Positions 7,490-15,446 of a stretch of DNA of 64,000 bases are shown piece after piece (positions within the stretch are counted from its first letter, which is position 1; the number at the start of each line of letters is the position of its first letter). A program made the position numbers and the translations under genes. This DNA is from Rufibacter sp. DG15C. Its GTDB lineage: Bacteria > Bacteroidota > Bacteroidia > Cytophagales > Hymenobacteraceae. The notes under the pieces are model-generated. The model was given only the letters and a program-made list of their open reading frames with translations. It was not told the DNA's origin and did not search any database. The stretch is from the NCBI RefSeq assembly GCF_001577755.1, contig NZ_CP010776.1, positions 3,100,001 through 3,164,000 on the forward strand, read 5' to 3'.

Positions 7490-8794
7490 TTAGATGCGCG
7501 TGATAGATGCACCAATGGCGTTCAAACGGCCGTCAATGTTCTGGTAACCACGGTCAATTTGTTCAATGTTATGGATGACGCTGCGGCCTTCGGCAGAAAG
7601 GGCAGCCAGTAGTAAGGCAACACCCGCTCTGATGTCTGGAGACGTCATGTCAATACCACGCAATGGCACCTGCTTGTTCTGGCCGATCACGGTGGCGCGA
7701 TGCGGGTCACATAAGATAATTTGCGCGCCCATGTCAATGAGTTTGTCTACAAAAAACAGGCGGCTTTCAAACATCTTCTGGTGAATCAACACTGTTCCTT
7801 TGGCTTGGGTAGCTACCACTAAGGCTACGCTCAGCAAGTCAGGAGTGAAGCCCGGCCAAGTATGGTCAGAAACGGTCAGGATAGAGCCGTCAATGTACGT
7901 GTCAATCTCGTAGCTGTCCTGCGCCGGAATAAAGATGTCATCGCCTCTAAACTCCATGTTGATGCCCAATCTCCGGAACGTGTCAGGGATTAAGCCCAGC
8001 TCATGGATCTGCGCGTTTTTGATGGTGATTTCAGAACCGGTCATGCCTGCCAATCCAATGAAAGAGCCAATCTCAATCATATCTGGCAACATGCGGTGTT
8101 CGGTGCCACCCAATTTTTCCACGCCTTCAATGATGAGCATGTTAGACCCGATGCCGGAGATCTTGGCACCCATGCGGTTCAACATCTTGCACAGCTGCTG
8201 CAAATACGGCTCACAGGCGGCGTTGTAGATGGTGGTGATGCCCTCGGCTAGAACCGCTGCCATGGCAATGTTGGCCGTACCCGTCACCGAAGCCTCATCT
8301 AAGAGCATGTAGGTGCCCTTCAGGTTTTTGCCCTCTAAATGGTAAAAGCTGTCCTGGGCGTCATATTGGAAGGTGGCGCCCAGTTTCTCAAACCCGATGA
8401 AGTGGGTGTCCAGCCTTCTACGACCAATCTTGTCTCCGCCGGGCTTAGGTAGTTTGGCCATGCCAAAGCGTGCCAACAAAGGACCCATGATCATCACAGA
8501 TCCTCTAATGGCTCTGGCCTGGTCCACAAACTGCGGCGTAGTCAGGTAATCCAAATTTACATCAACGGCTTTGAACGTGTAGGTGTCTGGCGCATTCTGC
8601 TCCACTTGCACCCCCATGTCACGCAACAGCTCAATGAGTTTGTTGACGTCCCTAATGTTAGGAATATTGGTAATAGTCACAGGCTCAGGTGTCAAGAGCA
8701 CTGCGCAAAGAATCTGTAAGGCCTCGTTCTTCGCCCCTTGCGGGATAATCTCGCCGTTTAATGGGCGGCCACCCAATACTTCAAAAGAAGCCAT
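7490..8794 (-). CDS. murA: UDP-N-acetylglucosamine 1-carboxyvinyltransferase, fosfomycin-insensitive type
   Basis: Transfers enolpyruvate from PEP to UDP-GlcNAc, the first committed step of peptidoglycan synthesis. At 434 residues it is near the usual MurA length (about 419-435) and has the EPSP-synthase-like two-domain fold: GAKNEALQILCAVLL near the N-terminus (Lys22-Asn23 of the active site), RAIRGSVMIMGPLLARFG, and the flexible loop LPKPGGDKIGRRRLD. In E. coli the loop position is Cys115 in GGC; here it is Asp121 (GGD). The Cys-to-Asp change is known to keep activity and abolish fosfomycin alkylation. Upstream DUF4290 ends 6 bases before its start, so both are one operon from the DUF4290 promoter. 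Has its own terminator. Confidence 0.97.
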   Translation of the reverse strand: MASFEVLGGRPLNGEIIPQGAKNEALQILCAVLLTPEPVTITNIPNIRDVNKLIELLRDMGVQVEQNAPDTYTFKAVDVNLDYLTTPQFVDQARAIRGSVMIMGPLLARFGMAKLPKPGGDKIGRRRLDTHFIGFEKLGATFQYDAQDSFYHLEGKNLKGTYMLLDEASVTGTANIAMAAVLAEGITTIYNAACEPYLQQLCKMLNRMGAKISGIGSNMLIIEGVEKLGGTEHRMLPDMIEIGSFIGLAGMTGSEITIKNAQIHELGLIPDTFRRLGINMEFRGDDIFIPAQDSYEIDTYIDGSILTVSDHTWPGFTPDLLSVALVVATQAKGTVLIHQKMFESRLFFVDKLIDMGAQIILCDPHRATVIGQNKQVPLRGIDMTSPDIRAGVALLLAALSAEGRSVIHNIEQIDRGYQNIDGRLNAIGASITRI

Positions 8795-8800
8795 GCGTAC

Positions 8801-9463
8801 TTATTTATTCTTACGATTATTCTGATACTTATTCTGCTGTCCGCCCTTGTTGTTCTTCTGGTTGCTACTATTGCTATAGTTGTTGCCAGGTCCCTGTGAC
8901 GTTTTGATGGTGCTGTCAAACAATCCACCTTTCTCTAGTAGTGCGGCGTCCAAATCCAGCTGTCCTTTAGACAAGTCTCTCAGGTTCTCTAAGATGACCT
9001 GGTCAGACACGCTATCCTTGTTGTAAGTGCGGTACAACACTTTCATGAGCTTGCCCACCGAAATGATGGCCGCCTCTTTCTCTACCGGGTCCTGAATCTG
9101 GGTGGCCTTTTCAATGAGACTTTCCAGGTTAGAGCCGTAATGCATATACTTGGGCGTGTTCTTAGGATAGTCTACGCGCTGCGGCTTGTCATTGAGGTAG
9201 TCCATGGCGCTCAAGGTGAACGGCGCGTCTACATCCAGCTTGCCATCGGCCATCACGTACAAGTGGTTCCAGAGAGTCTGCTGCGCGTCTTGGATGTCCT
9301 TCACGTTGGGGTTAAGCCTGCCCATGAGGTTCACCAGCAGCTGGGCCAACTGGGTGCGCTTGGTACGGTCTTCTACGGTCAAGATGTACTGCACAATGTT
9401 CTGGACGTTGCGGCCGTACTCTCTCAATAAAAGCTCTTGTTTAAATGTAGAACTGGCTACCAT
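8801..9463 (-). CDS. DUF4290 protein
   Basis: A 220-residue cytoplasmic protein of the DUF4290 family, which is confined to Bacteroidota as far as I know and has no assigned function. The first 180 residues form a conserved predicted helical domain (LLLREYGRNVQNIVQYIL, LVNLMGRLNPNVKDIQD, WNHLYVMADGKLDVDAPF). The C-terminus is a low-complexity tail rich in Asn, Gln, Lys and Gly (NNYSNSSNQKNNKGGQQ onward), probably disordered and basic, suggesting nucleic-acid contact. It is followed six bases later by murA; the same pairing is frequent in relatives, hinting at a role near cell-wall synthesis, but this is inference. Confidence 0.85.
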   Translation of the reverse strand: MVASSTFKQELLLREYGRNVQNIVQYILTVEDRTKRTQLAQLLVNLMGRLNPNVKDIQDAQQTLWNHLYVMADGKLDVDAPFTLSAMDYLNDKPQRVDYPKNTPKYMHYGSNLESLIEKATQIQDPVEKEAAIISVGKLMKVLYRTYNKDSVSDQVILENLRDLSKGQLDLDAALLEKGGLFDSTIKTSQGPGNNYSNSSNQKNNKGGQQNKYQNNRKNK

Positions 9464-9486
9464 GTTGATGGGATGAATTGCTTGGT

Positions 9487-9494
9487 CAAAATTA
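9487..9494 (-). promoter_or_regulatory. -7 promoter element for DUF4290-murA
   Basis: Minus-strand TAATTTTG fits the Bacteroidota -7 consensus TAnnTTTG and lies 23 bases before the DUF4290 ATG. A TTG 23 bases further upstream falls within the heptamer array; that spacing is a little long. Confidence 0.4.
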
Positions 9495-9511
9495 GGAATT
9501 TATACTGAGGT

Positions 9512-9546
9512 AAGTCGCAAGACACAGGACATAAGACACAAGATAA
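9512..9546 (-). repeat. Heptamer array, minus orientation
   Basis: Read on the minus strand it is ATCTTGT, GTCTTAT, GTCCTGT, GTCTTGC, GACTT: a strict 7-base period with consensus GTCTTRN. It is the mirror partner of the array at 9623-9654, with palindrome copy 4 between. Confidence 0.7.
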
Positions 9547-9567
9547 TATGCCTATGCACAATAATCT

Positions 9568-9611
9568 ATCCGTTTTTGTGCTGTTTTCATGAAAACAGCA
9601 CAAAAACGGAT
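9568..9611. repeat. Dispersed palindrome copy 4 (perfect)
   Basis: Perfect 22 + 22 base palindrome; half ATCCGTTTTTGTGCTGTTTT then CATG-type centre. The inner stem is GTGCTG/CAGCAC instead of the common GGCCTG/CAGGCC, so both arms changed together. Sits 3' of the helicase gene. Confidence 0.9.
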
Positions 9612-9622
9612 ACAAAAAGAAA

Positions 9623-9654
9623 GTCTTATGTCTTAAATCTAGCGTCTTAAATCT
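9623..9654 (+). repeat. Heptamer array, plus orientation
   Basis: GTCTTAT, GTCTTAA, ATCTAGC, GTCTTAA, ATCT: 7-base period. Ends four bases before the helicase stop codon. Confidence 0.7.
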
Positions 9655-9657
9655 ATT

Positions 9658-11895
9658 TTAAGCGTGCACCTTAAGCTTGGCAAAACTCAGAAGCAGGGTT
9701 TTTTCACCTACGCCTTCAAACTCAATGATGGCTTTAGTAGAGTTGCCCTGGGTGTCCATTTTAGTAACGGTGCCAAACCCGAATTTAGGATGCTCTACGC
9801 GCATACCCGCCTGTAGGTTAGACGTGTCACTAGGCGTAAAGTCTGGTGACGGGGTATAATTAGGCGCAGCGGCAGGTTTTTTGGCGGGTGTGATGAGCTG
9901 GCTCACCGGTGTTTTGCGCTGCAGCACTTTCTCAAACGGTCCGCGCTCATCGCCAAACTTGAAGTTCAGGTAGCTTGGGTCAATCTCGTCAATGAAACGG
10001 CTTTTCTCTGCGGCACGCAGGTTTCCCCATTGGTAGCGACTGGTGGCATAGGAGAGGGTCAGCTTCTTTTCGGCGCGGGTGATGGCCACGTAGAACAGAC
10101 GGCGTTCCTCCTCCAAATCAGCGCGCGACGACAGCATCATCTGGCTGGGGAATAGGTTCTCCTCCATACCCACAATGAACACGTTCCTAAACTCCAAACC
10201 CTTAGCCGAGTGAATGGTCATCATGGTCACGTATTCGCCTTCCTCTTCCTTCTTGGTGTCTGCGTCTGTTAACAACGCAATGTCTTGAAGAAATGCAGGC
10301 AGGCTTTTGTCTTCTTTCTCGGGGTCGTCTACAAACTCCTTGATGGCGTTTAAGAGCTCCTGAATGTTCTCATAGCGGGCCAGACCCTCCACGGTCTTGT
10401 CTGAGTACAAGTCGTCTACCAAACCCGAGTGCTTGGCAATGTAGGTAGCGGCCTCAAAGGCGTCTTTCTGCTCAGCTACAATGGCAAAGCTTTTGATTTT
10501 AGTCGCGAACTCGTCAATAGCCACGCCGGCGCGGCCCATGCCTAACTGAGAGGCGTGGCTTACTACTTCCCAAATGCTGTGGTTGGTGTCATTGGCCGTC
10601 ACAATCAGTTTCTCTACCGTGGTATCGCCAATCCCGCGCTTAGGGTAGTTGATGATGCGGCGCAAGGCCTGCTCATCATTGTGGTTGATGGACAGACGCA
10701 GATAAGAAATAAGGTCCTTAATCTCTTTACGCTGGTAGAACGACAAGCCCCCTACAATGCGGTACTTGATGTTCATCTTGCGCAAGGCCTCTTCCATGGC
10801 TCTTGACTGCGCATTGGTGCGGTACAAGATGGCGAAGTCCTCATAGGAGAGGTGCTGGTTCATCTTCTCCTCAAAAATGGCGTGTGCCACCAGCTTGCCT
10901 TCCTCGTTGTCAGAGCTGGCTTTAATCACGTCAACTAGATTGCCTTCTTCGTTCTCAGAGAAAACGTCCTTGCGCAACTGGGCCTTGTTGTTCTTGATGA
11001 CGCTGTTGGCCGCCTTTACAATATGCTGGGTAGAGCGGTAGTTCTGCTCCAGCTTGAACACCGCCAATTCTGGGTAATCACGTTCAAAATTGAGGATGTT
11101 GGTGATATCAGCACCCCTGAACGCATAGATACTCTGGGCATCATCACCCACCACGCAGATGTTGCGGTCTTTGGCGGCAAGTTTTCTGGTAATCAGGTAT
11201 TGGCTGTAGTTGGTATCCTGGTACTCATCCACCATCACGTACTTGAAGATGTTCTGGTACTTGTTCAAGACATCCACGTGGTCTCTAAAGAGTACGTTGG
11301 TATTGAAGAGCAAATCGTCAAAGTCCATGGCGCCCGCCTTAAAGCAACGCTCCTGGTAGGTTTTAAAAATCTGCCCAATCTTAGGTCTTAAGGCCGCCTC
11401 GTCGTCTGCCTGAATAGATGCATCGCGCAGGTACTGGGCCACTGAGATGAGTTTGTTCTTCGCGCCAGAAATTCTGCCCAGTACTACGTTGGGTTTGTAA
11501 AGCTTGTCGTCCAGGTTCATTTCCTTTACAATGTTCCTGATGAGCGTTTTAGAGTCGTCAGAATCATAGATGGTGAAGTGGCTAGGGTAACCTATTTTGG
11601 TGGCCTCGGCACGCAGAATACGGGAGAAAACGGAGTGAAAGGTACCCATCCATAGGTTCTTGGCCTCGGGGCCCACCACTTTCTCAATACGGCCGCGCAT
11701 CTCTTTAGCCGCCCGGTTGGTAAAGGTTAAAGACAGGATGTTGAACGGGTCCACGCCCTTTTCCAGCAAATGCGCAATGCGGTAGGTTAGCACCCGGGTC
11801 TTGCCCGAGCCCGCCCCGGCAATGATCATACAAGGGCCTTCGGTATTTAAAACAGCGGCGCGCTGTGACTCATTCAGGAGTTTGAGATAATCCAT
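9658..11895 (-). CDS. pcrA: PcrA/UvrD-type superfamily 1 DNA helicase
   Basis: ATP-dependent 3'-5' DNA helicase used in nucleotide excision and mismatch repair and in removing RecA or stalled RNA polymerase. From the ATG at 11895 (MDYLKLLNESQRAAV) it has 745 residues, usual for PcrA. Visible helicase motifs: LNESQRAAV (Q motif), AGAGSGKTRV (Walker A), VMVDEYQDTN (Walker B), GDDAQSIYAFRGA (III), LEQNYRST (IV), MTIHSAKGLEF (V) and YVAITRAEKKLTLSY (VI). The C-terminal MRVEHPKFGFGTV segment is the Tudor-like RNA-polymerase-binding domain of PcrA. I reject the upstream in-frame ATG at 11928 because it overlaps the -7 promoter element. Confidence 0.95.
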   Translation of the reverse strand: MDYLKLLNESQRAAVLNTEGPCMIIAGAGSGKTRVLTYRIAHLLEKGVDPFNILSLTFTNRAAKEMRGRIEKVVGPEAKNLWMGTFHSVFSRILRAEATKIGYPSHFTIYDSDDSKTLIRNIVKEMNLDDKLYKPNVVLGRISGAKNKLISVAQYLRDASIQADDEAALRPKIGQIFKTYQERCFKAGAMDFDDLLFNTNVLFRDHVDVLNKYQNIFKYVMVDEYQDTNYSQYLITRKLAAKDRNICVVGDDAQSIYAFRGADITNILNFERDYPELAVFKLEQNYRSTQHIVKAANSVIKNNKAQLRKDVFSENEEGNLVDVIKASSDNEEGKLVAHAIFEEKMNQHLSYEDFAILYRTNAQSRAMEEALRKMNIKYRIVGGLSFYQRKEIKDLISYLRLSINHNDEQALRRIINYPKRGIGDTTVEKLIVTANDTNHSIWEVVSHASQLGMGRAGVAIDEFATKIKSFAIVAEQKDAFEAATYIAKHSGLVDDLYSDKTVEGLARYENIQELLNAIKEFVDDPEKEDKSLPAFLQDIALLTDADTKKEEEGEYVTMMTIHSAKGLEFRNVFIVGMEENLFPSQMMLSSRADLEEERRLFYVAITRAEKKLTLSYATSRYQWGNLRAAEKSRFIDEIDPSYLNFKFGDERGPFEKVLQRKTPVSQLITPAKKPAAAPNYTPSPDFTPSDTSNLQAGMRVEHPKFGFGTVTKMDTQGNSTKAIIEFEGVGEKTLLLSFAKLKVHA

Positions 11896-11927
11896 GCTCA
11901 CAATTAATCTTTCTATCTGGGAGAACA

Positions 11928-11935
11928 CAAAAATA
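11928..11935 (-). promoter_or_regulatory. -7 promoter element for pcrA
   Basis: Minus-strand TATTTTTG matches TAnnTTTG, 32 bases ahead of the ATG at 11895. No TTG at the expected -33 position. Confidence 0.4.
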
Positions 11936-12165
11936 CAGATAAAAGATCACACTTCTTTGGACATTGGCTAAGGTCTTTAGCCAGAAATAGATGGTCGCGG
12001 CCATAAAGGCTTTATTTGCTTAGAATGGATAAATTCCTGGTAAAGCCTCATTATGAGAGGTGGCTTTAATGGTTTGTCGTATCATGGATGTAAATAAAAT
12101 AGCTGGATAAGCTGAGAAAGGACTCAAAAACATACCTTTGGATTTCATGTTTGTACACTGATGCG

Positions 12166-12173
12166 TATTTTTG
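12166..12173 (+). promoter_or_regulatory. -7 promoter element for the STAS-like gene
   Basis: TATTTTTG matches TAnnTTTG, 52 bases before the ATG at 12226; TTTG motifs at 12137 and 12150 are not at standard spacing. Confidence 0.3.
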
Positions 12174-12225
12174 CGCTTACCGTGAATAAATTAAAAGGCT
12201 TAGAAGCCAGTTCGGGGGAACAACC

Positions 12226-12624
12226 ATGATTTATTTCAAGAACAATATCATCACCATCCAGTATGAGGAGGCGCGTCAACTGGTGTACACTGAGTGGCAT
12301 GATTTTGCCAACAGCGAAGAATACCGAAGCGTCTTAAACATTTACTTGCAATTGGTGCAGGAGCAGCCCGTGAGGTTCTGGATTGGCAACAACACCAAGG
12401 CCAAAGCCATTCGGCCGGCTGACCAGGAATGGACGGCCAAGGAATGGGCACCCCAATTTGCCAAGACCGGGCAGTTGCGCAAGATGGCCGTGGTGGTGGC
12501 AGAGGATCTTTTCAATAAAATGGCGGTGGAAAACATGTTCATTAAAGCCGCCGGGATGATTCCTTTTGATACCAAGTATTTTCATACGGTACCAGACGCC
12601 GAGGCATGGGTGCTGGAAGTCTAA
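12226..12624 (+). CDS. Stand-alone STAS/SpoIIAA-like protein
   Basis: A 132-residue soluble protein with no signal peptide. The pattern, two N-terminal strands (MIYFKNNIITIQYEEARQLV) with a W-H-DFANSEEYRSVLNIYL helix, a WIGNNTKAKAI strand-loop, QEWTAKEWAPQF, then a KMAVVVAEDLFNKMAVEN helix and the closing FHTVPDAEAWVLEV, fits the SpoIIAA-like/STAS fold of small Bacteroidota proteins annotated hypothetical. The classical phosphorylatable Ser of anti-anti-sigma factors is not evident, so it is unlikely to be part of a partner-switching sigma module. Single gene with its own promoter-like element and a palindrome starting two bases after the stop. Function unknown. Confidence 0.6.
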   Translation: MIYFKNNIITIQYEEARQLVYTEWHDFANSEEYRSVLNIYLQLVQEQPVRFWIGNNTKAKAIRPADQEWTAKEWAPQFAKTGQLRKMAVVVAEDLFNKMAVENMFIKAAGMIPFDTKYFHTVPDAEAWVLEV

Positions 12625-12625
12625 T

Positions 12626-12663
12626 CGTTTTTCGCCTATTTTCTGAAAAGCAGCCCAAAAACG
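12626..12663. repeat. Dispersed palindrome copy 5
   Basis: Arms CGTTTTTCGCCTATTTTC and AAAAGCAGCCCAAAAACG; begins two bases after the STAS-like stop codon. Confidence 0.7.
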
Positions 12664-12704
12664 GCTGCTTTTCTTATTGGTGATTAGGCGGTCAATGCTC
12701 TGGA

Positions 12705-12736
12705 TTTGTTGTCGAACTTAATTACCGGTACTTTTG
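12705..12736 (+). promoter_or_regulatory. Bacteroidota-type promoter of the DUF3109 gene
   Basis: -33 TTTG at 12705-12708, 20-base spacer, -7 TACTTTTG at 12729-12736: a full match to TTTG-N19/20-TAnnTTTG. The ATG lies 24 bases further at 12761. Confidence 0.6.
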
Positions 12737-12760
12737 TCCTTCTCCTGAAATTGACTTGTA

Positions 12761-13336
12761 ATGATAGTACTGCAAAATACCGTCCTCTCTGACGACCTGA
12801 AAGATAAGTTCTTTGTCTGCAACCTGGACAAATGCAAAGGCGCCTGCTGCGTGGAAGGTGACCTGGGTGCTCCGCTGGAGAAGGAGGAGCTTTCTGTTCT
12901 ATCCGAGGTGTATGAGCACGTAAAGCCTTACATGTCTGCGGAAGGCGTGAAGGCCATTGAGGAGCAGGGCTTGTACGTTGAGGAATTTGACGGAGACTTT
13001 AGCACCACCACTATTGGCAACCGTGAGTGCGCCTACGCCATCTATGATGAGAACCTTACCTTGAAATGTGCGATTGAGGCCGCCTACCTGGACGGAAAAA
13101 TATCCTGGAAGAAACCCATCTCGTGCCATTTGTATCCCATCAGAATCACCAAGTACGATGGTTTTGAGGCTTTGAACTATGACCGCTGGGAAATCTGCAA
13201 TCCTGCCTGTTCCTTCGGGGCTGAGTTGGGCGTGCCGGTCTATAAGTTCTTGCGCGAACCTTTGATCAGAAGATACGGAGAGGAGTGGTTCAATGAATTG
13301 GATGCCATGGTGGCGAGTGAGGCGCTAGCTAAATAG
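12761..13336 (+). CDS. DUF3109 protein (YkgJ-like cysteine cluster)
   Basis: A 191-residue cytoplasmic protein of the DUF3109 family, related to the zinc/iron-chelating YkgJ cluster proteins. Eight cysteines are placed as in the family: [11 protein letters not shown] near the N-terminus (residues about 20-30), REC and KCAIEAAY in the middle, [10 protein letters not shown] and [10 protein letters not shown] towards the end. Such an arrangement suggests a bound metal or Fe-S cluster; no reaction is established. The start is the ATG 24 bases after a good promoter. It is monocistronic and is followed by a palindrome and by a large hairpin shared with accC. Confidence 0.88.
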   Translation: MIVLQNTVLSDDLKDKFFVCNLDKCKGACCVEGDLGAPLEKEELSVLSEVYEHVKPYMSAEGVKAIEEQGLYVEEFDGDFSTTTIGNRECAYAIYDENLTLKCAIEAAYLDGKISWKKPISCHLYPIRITKYDGFEALNYDRWEICNPACSFGAELGVPVYKFLREPLIRRYGEEWFNELDAMVASEALAK

Positions 13337-13359
13337 TTTGTTAGAAGTTATAGAGAAAT

Positions 13360-13399
13360 CCGTTTTTGGCCTGTTTTCAGGAAAACAGGCCAAAAGCGG
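13360..13399. repeat. Dispersed palindrome copy 6
   Basis: Nearly perfect: CCGTTTTTGGCCTGTTTTC and GAAAACAGGCCAAAAGCGG around AG, one mismatch. Close to the family consensus. 3' of DUF3109. Confidence 0.9.
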
Positions 13400-13425
13400 C
13401 TTTCTCATTATTAGCAGACTGCAAA

Positions 13426-13489
13426 AAGAATTGACCAAAAGAAAAGGCCCACAAACTAAGTTGTGGGCCTTTTCTTTTGGTCAATTCTT
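13426..13489. terminator. 64-base perfect palindrome, bidirectional terminator
   Basis: Two perfect 29-base arms (left begins AAGAATTGACCAAAAGAAAA) around the loop ACTAAG. It lies between the DUF3109 and accC stop codons, ending 4 bases from the latter. The stem core GGCCCACAA/TTGTGGGCC is flanked by A/T-rich ends giving a T-tract in either direction. Confidence 0.85.
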
Positions 13490-13493
13490 AAGA

Positions 13494-14837
13494 TTACAAT
13501 TTCGTGAAATCGTAGTTGTCTAGGTAGCTAGTCGTGAACTCACCAGATTTGAATCCTTCATCGTCCATCATGGCCAAATGGAAAGGAATGGTGGTTTTCA
13601 CGCCTTCAATCACAAACTCACTTAAAGCACGCTTCATTTTCACCAAAGCCTCTTCGCGCGTTTGGGCGCTAACAATCAGCTTGGCAATCATGGAGTCATA
13701 GTTGGCCGGAATAGTGTAACCTGCATACACGTGCGTGTCTACGCGTACCCCGTGACCACCTGGTATGTGCAACGTAGTGATCTTGCCCGGGCTAGGACGG
13801 AAGCCTGCCTTGGGGTCCTCGGCGTTGATTCGGCACTCAATGGCGTGCATCTGTGGGTAGTAGTTCTTGCCAGAGATTGGAATACCAGCGGCTACCTTGA
13901 TCTGTTCTTTAATCAAGTCATAGTTCACTACTTCTTCAGTGATAGGATGCTCCACCTGAATACGGGTGTTCATCTCCATGAAGTAGAAATCCTTGTGCTT
14001 GTCTACCAGGAACTCAATGGTACCCACACCTTCATAATTGATGGCGGCGGCACCGGCAATGGCGGCCTGGCCCATACGCTCGCGCAATTCATCATCAATG
14101 AATGGCGAAGGCGTCTCCTCAATCAATTTCTGGTGACGGCGCTGGATAGAGCAATCACGCTCAGACAAGTGACAAACCTTGCCAAACTGGTCGCCTACAA
14201 TCTGGATCTCAATGTGGCGGGGCTCCTCCACAAATTTCTCCAGGTACATGCCGTCGTTCCCGAAAGCCGCTTTGGCTTCCTGGCGGGCATCGTTCCAGGC
14301 TTTGTCAAAGTCTTCCTCTGCCTTGATAATGCGCATACCGCGTCCACCACCACCAGCCGTGGCTTTGATGATGACCGGGTATTTAATTTTAGCGGCCAGC
14401 TTTTTGCCTTGCTCGGCAGAATCCAACAGACCATCAGAACCAGGAATGGTAGGCACACCAGCTCTTTTCATGTACTCCTTAGCCGATGATTTGTCGCCCA
14501 TGGAGTTGATCATCTCTGGGGCGGCGCCAATGAACTTGATGCCGTTTTCGGCACAGATTCTGGAGAACTCCGCGTTTTCAGAAAGGAAGCCGTAGCCTGG
14601 GTGAATGGCATCTGCGTTGGTAATCTCAGCAGCGGCAATCAAGCTTGGCATGTTTAGGTAAGAAAGGGGGCTGGGAGCCGGTCCAATGCATACGGCCTCA
14701 TCTGCGAAGCGCACGTGCAGGCTTTCCTTGTCAGCGGTAGAGTAAACGGCCACCGTCTTAATGCCCATCTCTTTGCAGGTACGGATAATCCGCAACGCAA
14801 TCTCGCCCCGGTTAGCGATTAGTATTTTTTTGAACAT
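13494..14837 (-). CDS. accC: Acetyl-CoA carboxylase, biotin carboxylase subunit
   Basis: Carboxylates the biotin on AccB with bicarbonate and ATP, the first half of malonyl-CoA formation. The 447 residues are the standard length. Motifs: [20 protein letters not shown] at the N-terminus, [16 protein letters not shown], the ATP-grasp Gly loop [38 protein letters not shown], and [16 protein letters not shown] with metal-binding Glu and Asn. It is the last gene of the run DUF177-rpmF-plsX-fabH-efp-accB-accC. The 116-base gap before it contains an inverted pair of 8-base-period arrays. The carboxyltransferase subunits are not in the window. Confidence 0.97.
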   Translation of the reverse strand: MFKKILIANRGEIALRIIRTCKEMGIKTVAVYSTADKESLHVRFADEAVCIGPAPSPLSYLNMPSLIAAAEITNADAIHPGYGFLSENAEFSRICAENGIKFIGAAPEMINSMGDKSSAKEYMKRAGVPTIPGSDGLLDSAEQGKKLAAKIKYPVIIKATAGGGGRGMRIIKAEEDFDKAWNDARQEAKAAFGNDGMYLEKFVEEPRHIEIQIVGDQFGKVCHLSERDCSIQRRHQKLIEETPSPFIDDELRERMGQAAIAGAAAINYEGVGTIEFLVDKHKDFYFMEMNTRIQVEHPITEEVVNYDLIKEQIKVAAGIPISGKNYYPQMHAIECRINAEDPKAGFRPSPGKITTLHIPGGHGVRVDTHVYAGYTIPANYDSMIAKLIVSAQTREEALVKMKRALSEFVIEGVKTTIPFHLAMMDDEGFKSGEFTTSYLDNYDFTKL

Positions 14838-14846
14838 TGTTGTCTA

Positions 14847-14881
14847 ATTTGGAGATTTGAAGATTTGGAGATGTGAAGATG
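14847..14881 (+). repeat. Octamer array, plus orientation
   Basis: ATTTGGAG, ATTTGAAG, ATTTGGAG, ATGTGAAG, ATG: 8-base period, consensus ATTTGRAG. Lies in the accB-accC gap, ten bases upstream of the accC ATG (which is on the minus strand). Confidence 0.7.
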
Positions 14882-14908
14882 CAATGAAGAAAAAGGAGAC
14901 GCGGTTGG

Positions 14909-14952
14909 CATCTCCATTTTCAAATCATCTCATTTTCAAATTTTCAAATTTG
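14909..14952 (-). repeat. Octamer array, minus orientation
   Basis: On the minus strand ATTTGAAA units (two in tandem, then ATGAG, ATG, ATTTGAAA, ATGGAG, ATG). Inverted relative to the array at 14847; touches the accB stop codon. Confidence 0.65.
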
Positions 14953-14953
14953 A

Positions 14954-15442
14954 TTAACTAGGATCTACCAAGAACAGAGGCTGGTCGTACTCAACAGGCG
15001 TTGCGTTGTCTGTCAAGACTTTCACGATTTTACCAGATACCTCAGACTCAATCTCATTGAACAGCTTCATGGCCTCAATGATACAGATCACTTGTCCTTT
15101 TTTGATTTCATCGCCTACGTTCACAAACGCCGGGGACTCTGGGTTGGCTGAGCGGTACAAGGTGCCAATCATAGGAGCCTTGATGGTTACGTAACGGCTG
15201 CTGTCATCTACCGGAGCCGCAGGCGCTGCCGGGGCTGCGGGAGCAGGGGCAGAGATTTGCGGAGCGGCCTGTGCAGGAGCTGGGGCTGCCTGTTGGGCTG
15301 GAGCGTTACCGGTTACGTAGGTTACCTTTTGGTTGGGCTCACGCTGAATAGCGATTTTGAATTCTTCTGTTTCAATGTCTACTTTGTTCAGACCAGATTT
15401 CGCGATGAAATCAATGAGTTCTTGTAGTTCCTTAGCTTTCAT
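14954..15442 (-). CDS. accB: Acetyl-CoA carboxylase biotin carboxyl carrier protein
   Basis: Carries the biotin that shuttles CO2 between AccC and the carboxyltransferase. The 162-residue protein has an N-terminal helix (MKAKELQELIDFIAKSGLNK), a flexible Ala/Pro linker at about 50-85 (APAQQAAPAPAQAAPQ), and a C-terminal biotinyl domain with the biotinylation motif EAMKLFNEIE, Lys at about 124. Overall size and order match AccB of fatty acid synthesis rather than a decarboxylase subunit. Its ATG is four bases after the efp stop, and accC follows; all are read from the same strand. Confidence 0.96.
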   Translation of the reverse strand: MKAKELQELIDFIAKSGLNKVDIETEEFKIAIQREPNQKVTYVTGNAPAQQAAPAPAQAAPQISAPAPAAPAAPAAPVDDSSRYVTIKAPMIGTLYRSANPESPAFVNVGDEIKKGQVICIIEAMKLFNEIESEVSGKIVKVLTDNATPVEYDQPLFLVDPS

Positions 15443-15446
15443 AGGG

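Larger units (their letters stand above)
11896..12225. other. Divergent gene-free stretch, 330 bases
   Basis: Between the helicase and the STAS-like gene. It holds a minus-strand -7 element at 11928 and a plus-strand -7 element at 12166; the middle, about 11940-12130, shows nothing I can interpret. Confidence 0.6.

Noticed and set aside
9512-9654. Heptamer arrays as a CRISPR array
   Set aside because: Units are 7 bases with no spacers of constant length and no cas genes; not a CRISPR.
13662-14489. Open frame of 275 codons opposite accC
   Set aside because: Shadow of accC; composition and lack of similarity to any family argue against it.
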